DNA of 64,000 nucleotides, from assembly GCF_902167145.1 (NCBI RefSeq), contig NC_050097.1, positions 47,600,095 to 47,664,094 of the forward strand, given 5' to 3'. The translations under genes were made by a program, and so were the position numbers. Shown piece after piece: positions 55,726-64,000 of the stretch; within the stretch, counting starts at the first letter, position 1, and each line of letters opens with the position of its first letter. The DNA is from Zea mays. Lineage: Eukaryota; Streptophyta; Magnoliopsida; Poales; Poaceae. Below the pieces are notes generated by a model, which saw only the letters and a list, made by a program, of their open reading frames with translations, made no database searches and was not told the DNA's origin.

Positions 55726-56081
55726 ACCGGACTGTCCGGTGGTGCACCGGACTGTCCGGTGGTGCACCGGACAATGTCCGGTGCGCCAGACTGACTCGGG
55801 CGAACTGGCCGCTCTCGGGAATTTACCGGCGACGTACGGCTATAATTCACCGGACTGTCCGGTGAGCCAACGGTCGGCCGGGCCAACGGTCGGCCGCGCG
55901 ATCTGCGCGGGACACGTGGCCGAGCCAACGGCTAGAAGGGGGCACCGGACTGTCCGGTGTGCACCGGACATGTCCGGTGCGCCAACGGCTCTCTGGCGGC
56001 CAACGGTCGGCTGTGCCGTTTAAGGAAAGAAATCGGGCACCGGACAGTGTCCGGTGTGCACCGGACTGTCCGGTGCACCAG
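55726..56081 (+). repeat. Palindrome array in E1 LTR U3
   Basis: About eight CCGGAC-(N)-GTCCGG palindromes, most as CACCGGACTGTCCGGTG with variants having two to four central bases (for example GGACAATGTCCGG). Spacing is irregular, with two tight pairs. Palindromic CpG-rich LTR motifs are described for maize Sireviruses. Confidence 0.85.
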
Positions 56082-56143
56082 TCGACAGAAGGCAAGATCA
56101 GCCTTCCAGATTAGCTCTCAACGGCTCCTAGCTGCCTTAGGGC

Positions 56144-56150
56144 TATAAAA
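56144..56150 (+). promoter_or_regulatory. TATA box of the E1 LTR promoter
   Basis: GGCTATAAAAGGGACC sits 63 bp after the last U3 palindrome, the expected arrangement of a plant Copia LTR promoter. Seen here only in the 3' copy. Confidence 0.7.
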
Positions 56151-56739
56151 GGGACCCCTAGGCGCATGGAGGAGTACACCAAGCATTCCTACAACATTCC
56201 TAAGCACCAAGACATCGATTCCGCGCATTTGGTTCATTGTGATAGCATCTAGAGCTCTTGTTGAGTTGTGAACTCATTGAGTGGTGTTGCGAGCTCTTGT
56301 TGCGACTTGTGTGTGTGTTGTTGCTCTGATTTTGAGTCTTGTGTGCGTTGCTAGTTCCTCCCTTACTCCGTATTTCTTTGTGAATCTCAAGTGTAAGGGC
56401 GAGAGGCTCCAAGTTGTGGAGATTCCTCGCAAACGGGATATTGAAAGGCAAAGCAAAACACCGTGGTATTCAAGTTGGTCTTTGGACCGCTTGAGAGGGG
56501 TTGATTGCAACCCTCGTCCGTTGGGACGCCACAACGTGGAGTAGGCAAGCATTGGTCTTGGCCGAACCACGGGATAAACCACTGTGTCATCTCTGTGTTT
56601 GATCTCTTGTGGTATTGTGTTTTGTTGAGACTCCTCTCTAGCCACTTGGCGATTGTTGTGCTAACACTTAACAAGTTTTTGTGGCTATAAGTTTAAGTTT
56701 CACAGGATCACCTATTCACCCCCCCTCTAGGTGCTCTCA

Positions 56740-57035
56740 GTTATGACTTTGGTTAAAGAGTGTGGAGCAACTATTGGTACAAAGGAGCATTTCATAGCTA
56801 CTGTCTTGTTCACCAAGAGAGCAGAAAGAGAGATGTTCATGACCATTGACACACCAGAAGAAAGGTTTTATTGGTTGACAAGTAAGCACGAGTGGATGAC
56901 AAGAAATGATGTGCCAAGGAGGATCTAGGATCACCTTTATATTGTTGTTTGCTTTGTTTAATTCAGATTGGAACCATTTTGTTTAGTTATATTGGAACTG
57001 TAATTCATATTTGCATTAGTACTTGTACCTGTTAC
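56740..57035. other. Unclassified 296-bp island between E1 and E6
   Basis: Neither LTR nor internal sequence of the listed elements. A plus-strand frame is open from the E1 LTR boundary to TAG at 56926-56928, encoding roughly 62 residues (motifs KECGATIGTKEHF, TPEERFYWLTSKHEWM) that look protein-like. This may be the end of an exon or of another transposon into which E1 inserted. Family not recognised. The rest is AT-rich, resembling 3' untranslated sequence. Confidence 0.5.
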
Positions 57036-57236
57036 TGAAAGGGAATTAGGCTTTCACCTAGTCCCTAATTTATTTTGGTGGTTGAATTGCCCAACACAAA
57101 TAATTGGACTAACTAGTTTGCCCAAGTATATAGATTATACAGGTGTAAAAAGGTTCACACTCAACCAATAAAAAGATCAAGTTTTGGATTCAACAAAGGA
57201 GCAAAGGGTCAACCGAAGGCACCTCTGGTCGGGCAC

Positions 57237-57724
57237 ACCAGACTGTCCGGTGTGCCACCGGACATGTCCGGTGCACCAGAGGACTCCAACTCGAACTCGC
57301 CACCTTCGGGAATTTCCGGAGGCACTCGCGCTATAATTCACCGGACTGTCCGGTGTACACCGGACATGTCCGGTGCTCCAAGGAAGGGCGGCCTCAGGAA
57401 CTCGCCAGCCTCGGGTTTTCACTTCTGCCGCTCCGCTATAATTCACCGGACTGTCCGGTGTACACCGGACTGTCCGGTGCATCTGCGGAGCAACGGCTAT
57501 TCCAGGCGCCAACGGCTACCTGCAGCGCATTTATTGCGCGCCAGCGCGCGCAGAGGTCAGACACGCCCATGCTGGCGCACCGGACACCCTACAGTGCATG
57601 TCCGGTGCGCCACCGGACATCAAGGCGGGCCCAGAAGTCAGAAGCTTCAACGGTCGGAATCCAACGGAACTGGTGACGTGGCTGGGGCACCGGACTGTCC
57701 GGTGTGCACCGGACTGTCCGGTGC
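57237..57724. repeat. Palindrome array in E6 LTR U3
   Basis: About ten CCGGAC-N-GTCCGG palindromes, often in pairs such as CACCGGACTGTCCGGTG followed by a copy with ACATGTCC. One is interrupted by CCCTACAGTGC near 57588. Confidence 0.85.
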
Positions 57725-57760
57725 GCCATCAAACAGACGGCCTCCACCAACGGTCAAGTT

Positions 57761-57791
57761 GGTGGTTGGGGCTATAAATACCCCAACCACC
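57761..57791 (+). promoter_or_regulatory. E6 TATA box within an 11-bp inverted repeat
   Basis: Arms GGTGGTTGGGG (57761-57771) and CCCCAACCACC (57781-57791) are perfectly complementary, and the nine-base centre is CTATAAATA. The TATA box is 57773-57780. Confidence 0.8.
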
Positions 57792-58347
57792 CCACCATTC
57801 ATTGCATCCAAGTTTTCCAGCTTCCAACCACTATACAAGAGCTAGCATTCATTGCAAAGCACACCAAAAGAGATCAAATCCTCTCCCAACTCCACACAAA
57901 GCATTAGTGATTAGAGAGAGTGATTTTTAGTGTTCATTTGAGCTCTTGCGCTTGGATCGCTTCTTTTCTTTCGCATTCTTTCTTGTGATCAAACACTCAC
58001 TTGTAATTGAGGCAAGAGGCACCAATCGTGTGGTGGCCCTTGCGGGAAGTTTGATTCCCAAGTGATTTGAGAAGAGAAGCTCACTCGGTCCAAGGGACCG
58101 TTTTGAGAGAGGGAAGGGTTGAAAGAGACCCGGCCTTTGTGGCCTCCTCAACGGGGAGTAGGTTTGAGAGAACCGAACCTCGGTAAAACAAATTCGCGTG
58201 TCTCACTTCATTATTCGCTTGCGATTTGTTTTGCGCCCTCTTTCGCGGACTCGATTATATTTCTAACGCTAACCCGGCTTGTAGTTGTGATTATTTTTGA
58301 GAATTTCAGTTTCGCCCTATTCACCCCCCCTCTAGGCGACTATCAAT

Positions 58348-58359
58348 TGGTATCAGAGC
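58348..58359 (+). other. E6 primer-binding site
   Basis: TGGTATCAGAGC, a perfect match to the canonical initiator-Met primer site. Confidence 0.93.
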
Positions 58360-58393
58360 CCGGTGCTTCATTAGAGCCTAACCGCTCGAAGTG

Positions 58394-61084
58394 ATGTCGG
58401 GAGATCACGCCAAGAAGGAGATGGAGACCGGCGAAAAGCCCACTACAAGCCACGGGAGCACTTCATCGGAAGAGTCCCCCACCAAGAGGAAGCAGAAGAA
58501 GAAGATCTCCTCCAACAAAGGGAAGGAGAAGAAATCTTCTTCTCACCACAAAGAGAAGAAGGAAAAATCTTCTTCCCACAAGCCGCGTCGGAGTGGGGAC
58601 AAGCAAAAGAGGATGAGGAAGGTGGTCTACTACGAGACCGACACTTCATCAACATCAACCTCCGACTCCGATGCACCCTCCGTAACTTCTAAACGCCAAG
58701 AGCGTAAGAAGTTTAGTAAGATCCCCCTACACTACCCTCGCATTTCGAAACATGCACCTTTACTTTCCGTCCCATTAGGCAAACCACCAACTTTTGATGG
58801 TGAAGATTATGCTAGGTGGAGTGATTTAATGCGATTTCATCTAACCTCACTCCACAAAAGTATATGGGATGTTGTTGAGTTTGGTGCACAGGTACCATCC
58901 GTAGGGGACAAGGATTATGATGAGGATGAGGTGGCCCAAATCGAGCACTTCAACTCTCAAGCGACAACGATACTCCTCGCCTCTTTAAGTAGAGAGGAGT
59001 ATAACAAAGTGCAAGGGTTGAAGAGCGCCAAGGAGGTTTGGGATGTGCTCAAAACCGCACACGAAGGAGATGAGCTCACCAAGATCACCAAGCGGGAAAC
59101 GATCGAGGGGGAGCTCGGTCGGTTCCGGCTTCGCAAAGGGGAAGAGCCACAACACATGTACAACCGGCTCAAGACCTTGGTGAACCAAGTGCGCAACCTC
59201 GGGAGTATAAAGTGGGACGACCACGAGGTGGTTAAGGTTATTCTAAGATCACTTATTTTCCTTAACCCTACTCAAGTTCAATTAATTCGTGGTAATCCTA
59301 GATATACTAAAATGACCCCCGAGGAAGTTATCGGGAATTTTGTAAGTTTTGAGTGCATGATCGAAGGCTCGAGGAAGATCAACGAGCTTGATGATCCATC
59401 CACATCTGAAGCTCAACCCGTCGCATTCAAGGCGACGAAAGAAAAGATGGAGGCGTCTACCCCAAGTCGACAACCAATAGACGCCTCCAAGCTTGACAAT
59501 GAGGAAATGGCGCTCGTCATCAAGAGCTTCCGCCAAATCCTCAAGCAAAGGAGAGGGAAAGACTACAAGTCCCGCTCCAAGAAAGTTTGCTACAAGTGTG
59601 GTAAGCCCGGTCACTTTATTGCAAAATGTCCATTATCAAGTGACAGTGACAGGGGCGACGACAAGAAGGGGAGAAGAAAGGAGAAGAGGTACTACAAGAA
59701 GAAGGGCGGCGATGCCCATGTTTGTCGGGAGTGGGATTCCGACGAAAGCTCAAGCGACTCCTCCGACGACGAGGACGCCGCCAACATCGCCGTCACCAAA
59801 GGGCTTCTCTTCCCCAACGTCGGCCACAAGTGCCTCATGGCAAAGGACGGCAAACGGAAGAAGGTTAAATCTAACTCCTCCACTAAATATGAATCTACTA
59901 GTGATGATAATGCTAGTGATGAGGAGGATAACTTGCGTTCCCTTTTTGCCAACCTTAACATAGCACAAAAGGAAAAATTAAATGAATTGATTAGTGCTAT
60001 TCATGAAAAAGATGACCTTTTGGATTCCCAAGAGGATTGTCTAATTAAAGAAAACAAGAAACATGTTAAGGTTAAAAATGCTTATGCTCTAGAAATAGAA
60101 AAATGTCAAAAACTATCTAGTGAGCTAAGCACTTGCCATGAGATGATTGACAACCTTAGACATGAAAATGCTAGTTTAAATGCTAAGGTTGATTCACATG
60201 TTTGTAATGTTTCAATTCCCAATCCTAGAGATAATAATGATGATTTGCTTGCTAGGATTGAAGAATTAAACATTTCTCTTGCTAGCCTTAGAGTAAAAAA
60301 TGAAAATTTAATTGCTAAGGCTAAAGAACTAGATGTTTGCAATACTACCATTTCCAATCTTAGAGATAAAAATGATATTCTTCATGCTAAGATTGTTGAA
60401 TTTAATTCTTGCAAACCCTCTACATCTATTGTTGAGCATGTATCTATTTGTACTAGATGTAGAGATGTTGATATTAATGCTATTCATGATCATATGGCTT
60501 TAATTAAACAACAAAATGATCATATAGCAAAACTAGATGCTAAAATTGCCGAGCATAACTTAGAAAATGAAAAATTTAAATTTGCTCGTAGCATGCTTTA
60601 TAATGGGAGACGCCCGGGCATCAAGGATGGTATTGGCTTCCAAAGGGGAGACAATATCAAACCTAGTGCTCCTCCTAAAAGATTGTCTAATTTTGTTAAG
60701 GGCAAGGCTCCCATGCCTCAGGATAACGAGGGTTACATTTTATACCCTGCCGATTATCCCGAGAGCAAAATTAGGAGAATTCATTCTAGGAAGTCTCACT
60801 CTGGCCCTAATCATGCTTTCATGTATAAGGGTGAGACATCTAGTTCTAGGCAACCAACCCGTGCTAAGTTGCCTAAGAAAACTCCTAGTGCATCAAATGA
60901 TCATAACATTTCATTTAAAACTTTTGATGCATCGTATGTGTTGACTAACAAATCCGGCAAAGTAGTTGCCAAATATGTTGGGGGCAAGCACAAGGGCTCC
61001 AAGACTTGTGTTTGGGTACCCAAAGTTCTTGTGTCTAATGCCAAAGGACCCAAAACCATTTGGGTACCTAAAGTCAAGAACTAA
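58394..61084 (+). CDS. gag: E6 gag polyprotein (Sirevirus)
   Basis: About 896 residues from ATG 58394 (MSGDHAKKEME); intact. The N-terminal 100 residues are Ser/Lys-rich. The Copia gag core starts at GKPPTFDGEDYARWSDLM. One CCHC knuckle CYKCGKPGHFIAKC lies near residue 400. Acidic serine clusters follow, then a long coiled-coil-like region with repeated I-x-N-LRDKND- type segments (about 590-700). The C-terminus has VWVPKVLV and TIWVPK, shared with E1. It is about 100 residues longer than E1 gag, mostly in the coil. Ends in TAA at 61082-61084. Confidence 0.92.
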   Translation: MSGDHAKKEMETGEKPTTSHGSTSSEESPTKRKQKKKISSNKGKEKKSSSHHKEKKEKSSSHKPRRSGDKQKRMRKVVYYETDTSSTSTSDSDAPSVTSKRQERKKFSKIPLHYPRISKHAPLLSVPLGKPPTFDGEDYARWSDLMRFHLTSLHKSIWDVVEFGAQVPSVGDKDYDEDEVAQIEHFNSQATTILLASLSREEYNKVQGLKSAKEVWDVLKTAHEGDELTKITKRETIEGELGRFRLRKGEEPQHMYNRLKTLVNQVRNLGSIKWDDHEVVKVILRSLIFLNPTQVQLIRGNPRYTKMTPEEVIGNFVSFECMIEGSRKINELDDPSTSEAQPVAFKATKEKMEASTPSRQPIDASKLDNEEMALVIKSFRQILKQRRGKDYKSRSKKVCYKCGKPGHFIAKCPLSSDSDRGDDKKGRRKEKRYYKKKGGDAHVCREWDSDESSSDSSDDEDAANIAVTKGLLFPNVGHKCLMAKDGKRKKVKSNSSTKYESTSDDNASDEEDNLRSLFANLNIAQKEKLNELISAIHEKDDLLDSQEDCLIKENKKHVKVKNAYALEIEKCQKLSSELSTCHEMIDNLRHENASLNAKVDSHVCNVSIPNPRDNNDDLLARIEELNISLASLRVKNENLIAKAKELDVCNTTISNLRDKNDILHAKIVEFNSCKPSTSIVEHVSICTRCRDVDINAIHDHMALIKQQNDHIAKLDAKIAEHNLENEKFKFARSMLYNGRRPGIKDGIGFQRGDNIKPSAPPKRLSNFVKGKAPMPQDNEGYILYPADYPESKIRRIHSRKSHSGPNHAFMYKGETSSSRQPTRAKLPKKTPSASNDHNISFKTFDASYVLTNKSGKVVAKYVGGKHKGSKTCVWVPKVLVSNAKGPKTIWVPKVKN

Positions 61085-61097
61085 ATTTGTTTTGTAG

Positions 61098-62372
61098 GTT
61101 TATGCATCCGGGGGCTCAAGTTGGATACTCGACAGCGGGTGCACAAACCACATGACTGGGGAGAAAAGGATGTTCTCCTCATATGAGAAAAACCAAGATC
61201 CCCAAAGAGCAATAACATTCGGGGATGGAAATCAAGGTTTGGTCAAAGGTTTGGGTAAAATTGCTATATCTCCTGACCATTCCATTTCCAATGTTTTTCT
61301 TGTTGATTCTTTAGATTACAATTTGCTTTCCGTATCTCAATTATGTCAAATGGGCTACAACTGTCTATTCACTGATATAGGTGTCACTGTTTTTAGAAGA
61401 AGTGATGATTCAATAGCATTTAAGGGAGTGTTAGAGGGTCAGCTATACTTGGTAGATTTTGATAGAGCTGAACTTGACACTTGCTTGATTGCTAAGACTA
61501 ACATGGGTTGGCTCTGGCACCGCCGACTAGCTCATGTTGGGATGAAGAATCTTCATAAGCTTCTAAAGGGAGAACACATTTTAGGACTAACAAATGTTCA
61601 TTTTGAGAAAGACAGGGTTTGTAGCGCATGCCAAGCAGGAAAGCAAGTTGGCTCTCATCATCCACATAAGAACATAATGACGACTGACAGGCCACTAGAG
61701 CTCCTGCACATGGATCTATTCGGCCCGATCACTTACATAAGCATCGGCGGGAGTAAGTACTGTCTAGTTATTGTGGATGATTATTCTCGCTTCACTTGGG
61801 TATTCTTTTTACAGGAAAAATCTCAAACCCAAGAGACCTTAAAGGGATTCTTGAGAAGGGCTCAAAATGAGTTCGGCTTAAGGATCAAGAAAATAAGAAG
61901 CGATAACGGGACAGAGTTCAAGAATTCTCAAATTGAAGGTTTCCTTGAGGAGGAGGGCATCAAGCATGAGTTCTCTTCTCCCTACACGCCACAACAAAAT
62001 GGTGTAGTGGAGAGGAAGAATCGAACTCTATTGGACATGGCAAGAACCATGCTTGATGAGTACAAGACTTCGGACCGGTTTTGGGCAGAGGCGGTCAACA
62101 CCGCCTGCTACGCCATCAACCGGTTATATCTACACCGAATCCTCAAGAAGACATCATATGAACTCCTAACCGGTAAAAAGCCCAACATTTCATATTTTAG
62201 AGTCTTTGGTAGCAAATGCTTTATTCTTGTTAAAAGAGGTAGAAAATCTAAATTTGCTCCTAAGACTGTAGAAGGCTTTTTACTTGGTTATGACTCAAAC
62301 ACAAGGGCATATAGGGTCTTTAACAAGTCCACTGGACTAGTTGAAGTCTCATGTGGCGTTGTGTTTGATTAA
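61098..62372 (+). pseudogene. pol: E6 pol, first part (protease, integrase), ends at in-frame TAA
   Basis: The frame opens after TTTGTTTTGTAG with VYASGGSSW and protease [10 protein letters not shown]; the first ATG is 61152. The integrase zinc motif [22 protein letters not shown] is followed by core motifs HMDLFGP, SDNGTEF and VVERKNR. It ends at TAA (62370-62372) in the integrase-RT linker, after VVFD, where E1 has GAG (Glu). Changing GAG to TAA needs two substitutions. Confidence 0.9.
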
Positions 62373-64000
62373 ACTAACGGCTCTCAAGTAGAGCAAGTTG
62401 ATCTTGATGAGATAGGTGATGAAGAGGCTCCATGCATAGCGTTAAGGAACATGTCCATTGGGGATGTGTGTCCTAAGGAATCCGAAGAGCCTCCAACTAC
62501 ACAAGATCAACCATCCTCCTCCACGCAAGCATCTCCACCGACTCAAAATGAGGATGAAGCTCAAGTTGATGAAGAAGAAGATCAATCAAATGAGACACCT
62601 CAAAATGACGGCAACGATCAAGGGGGAGATGCAAATGATGAAGACAAGGAAGATGAACAACCAAGGCCGCCACACCCAAGAGTCCACCAAGCAATACAAC
62701 GAGATCACCCCGTCGACACCATCCTCGGCGACATTCATAAGGGGGTAACTACTCGATCTCGTGTTGCACATTTTTGTGAACATTACTCTTTTGTTTCCTC
62801 TATTGAGCCACACAGGATAGAGGAAGCACTTCAAGATTCGGATTGGGTGATGGCAATGCAAGAGGAGCTCAACAACTTCACTAGAAATGAGGTATGGCAT
62901 TTAGTTCCACGTCCTAACCAAAATGTTGTAGGAACCAAATGGGTCTTCCGCAACAAACAAGACGAGCATGGTGTGGTAACAAGGAACAAAGCTCGACTCG
63001 TGGCCAAGGGATATTCACAAGTCGAAGGTTTGGATTTCGGTGAAACCTATGCACCCGTAGCTAGGCTTGAGTCAATTCGCATATTATTGGCCTATGCTAC
63101 TTACCATGGCTTTAAGCTTTATCAAATGGACGTGAAAAGTGCCTTCCTCAATGGACCAATCAAAGAAGAGGTCTATGTTGAGCAACCTCCCGGTTTTGAA
63201 GATAGTGAGTACCCTAACCATGTCTATAGGCTCTCTAAGGCGCTTTATGGGCTCAAGCAAGCTCCAAGAGCATGGTATGAATGCCTTAGAGATTTCCTTA
63301 TTGCTAATGGTTTCAAAGTCGGAAAGGCCGATCCTACACTCTTTACTAAAACTCTTGAAAATGACTTGTTTGTATGCCAAATTTATGTTGATGATATTAT
63401 ATTTGGGTCTACTAACAAGTCTACATGTGAAGAGTTTAGTAGGATTATGACACAGAAATTCGAGATGTCAATGATGGGGGAGTTGAAGTATTTTCTAGGA
63501 TTCCAAGTCAAGCAACTCCAAGAGGGCACCTTCATTAGCCAAGCGAAGTACACTCAAGACATTCTAACCAAGTTTGGAATGAAGGATGCCAAGCCCATCA
63601 AGACACCCATGGGAACCAATGGGCATCTCGACCTCGACACGGGAGGTAAGTCCGTGGATCAAAAGGTATACCGGTCGATGATTGGTTCATTGCTTTATTT
63701 ATGTGCATCTCGACCGGACATCATGCTTTCCGTTTGTATGTGTGCAAGATTCCAAGCCGACCCTAAGGAATCACACCTTACGGCCGTAAAACGAATCTTG
63801 AGATATTTGGCTTATACTCCTAAGTTTGGGCTTTGGTATCCTAGGGGATCCACATTTGATTTGATTGGATATTCTGATGCCGATTGGGCGGGGTGCAAAA
63901 TCAATAGGAAGAGCACATCGGGGACTTGCCAGTTCTTGGGAAGATCCTTGGTGTCTTGGGCTTCAAAGAAGCAAAATTCGGTCGCTCTTTCCACCGCCGA
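62373..64000 (+). pseudogene. E6 pol, second part (RT and RNase H), runs off the window
   Basis: Same frame as the first part, open from after the TAA to the window end (about 540 codons; traced codon by codon without a stop). An acidic linker is followed by RT ([39 protein letters not shown] near 63385) and the RNase H start ([16 protein letters not shown] at the last bases). Closely similar to E1. Enzyme motifs seen are intact, so the TAA is the only lesion noticed. Confidence 0.88.

Larger units (their letters stand above)
1..56739 (+). mobile_element. E1: Ji-like Sirevirus (Copia), outer host of the nest
   Basis: Outermost Copia element. Its 5' LTR is cut by the window start; its 3' LTR ends at 56739. 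Own sequence is 1-6811 plus 55379-56739; everything between is the E2 insertion and its TSD copy. It has an initiator-Met type primer site, a 798-residue gag, a 1068-residue pol in the +1 frame relative to gag, and several G-rich polypurine copies after pol, all typical of plant Sireviruses. The two LTR stretches that can be compared (1-466 and 56275-56739) differ by about seven substitutions and one C-tract length change. The Ji-like name rests on remembered LTR sequence and is less certain than the clade. Confidence 0.9.
55483..56739 (+). repeat. E1 3' LTR, complete
   Basis: 1257 bp, starting TGAAAGGGAAATGTGCCC and ending CTCTCA. U3 carries about eight copies of CACCGGACTGTCCGGTG-type palindromes (55726-56081). 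A TATA box TATAAAA lies at 56144-56150. The right part matches 1-466. The five bases after it are GTTAT; the left TSD copy is outside the window. Confidence 0.95.
57036..58345 (+). repeat. E6 5' LTR
   Basis: 1310 bp, TGAAAGGGAATTAGGC to CGACTATCA. It holds about ten CACCGGAC..GTCCGGTG palindromes (57237-57724) and a TATA box inside an inverted repeat. Confidence 0.92.
57036..64000 (+). mobile_element. E6: Opie-like Sirevirus (Copia), right end outside window
   Basis: 5' LTR, primer site, gag and most of pol are present; the window ends within RNase H. LTR start TGAAAGGGAATTAGGC resembles remembered Opie sequence. Gag and pol are close relatives of E1, with the same +1 frame relation. Left flanking pentamer GTTAC (57031-57035) is the presumed TSD. 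One in-frame TAA interrupts pol. Confidence 0.9.

Noticed and set aside
1..64000. Host protein-coding gene, tRNA, rRNA or miRNA locus
   Set aside because: None was recognised; all long coding frames belong to retroelement gag, pol or accessory proteins.

Overview
The window looks like intergenic DNA from a grass, most probably maize (Zea mays) or a very close relative. No host gene is recognisable. Nearly every base belongs to one of six LTR retrotransposons, five of them nested inside one another. Element names are from memory of maize families and are tentative; boundaries come from TG..CA termini, equal LTR lengths, target-site duplications (TSDs), primer sites and polypurine tracts seen in the sequence.

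Layout, outermost to innermost. E1 (1-56739, + strand, Copia/Sirevirus, Ji-like) begins inside its 5' LTR at base 1, carries intact gag and pol, and was hit in its 3' untranslated region by E2. E2 (6812-55373, - strand, Gypsy chromovirus, Tekay clade; TSD ATATA) has about 4 kb LTRs, an extra ORF upstream of gag, a broken gag, and RT-RNaseH-integrase-chromodomain. Two elements entered E2. E5 (8162-22037, - strand, Gypsy Tat lineage, Huck-like; TSD CAATG) sits in its 3' LTR. E3 (28298-49460, + strand, Copia/Sirevirus; TSD CTGTT) sits in its gag. E3 has gag, pol and a third ORF at the env position, and its pol was split in frame by E4 (33315-42730, - strand, Gypsy Tat lineage; TSD GATAA). E4 has identical-looking 582-bp LTRs, lacks gag, encodes a full pol, and carries on the opposite strand a three-exon gene with its own TATA box. 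Bases 56740-57035 are a short unclassified island, followed by E6 (57036 to the window end, + strand, Copia/Sirevirus, Opie-like), whose pol has one in-frame TAA.

LTR differences counted by eye are about 1.5% for E1 (partial LTR), 0.65% for E2, 0.98% for E5, 0.36% for E3 and none for E4. This fits the nesting order except that E5 looks older than the E2 element it sits in.

The most interesting signals are: (1) the spliced antisense gene and missing gag of the youngest element, E4; (2) an array of CGGAC-S-GTCCG palindromes plus a TATA box directly upstream of E3 ORF3, repeating the layout of the E3 LTR promoter; (3) a 3'-splice-site-like motif ending exactly 13 nt after the gag stop in all three Sireviruses, just where the pol frame opens.
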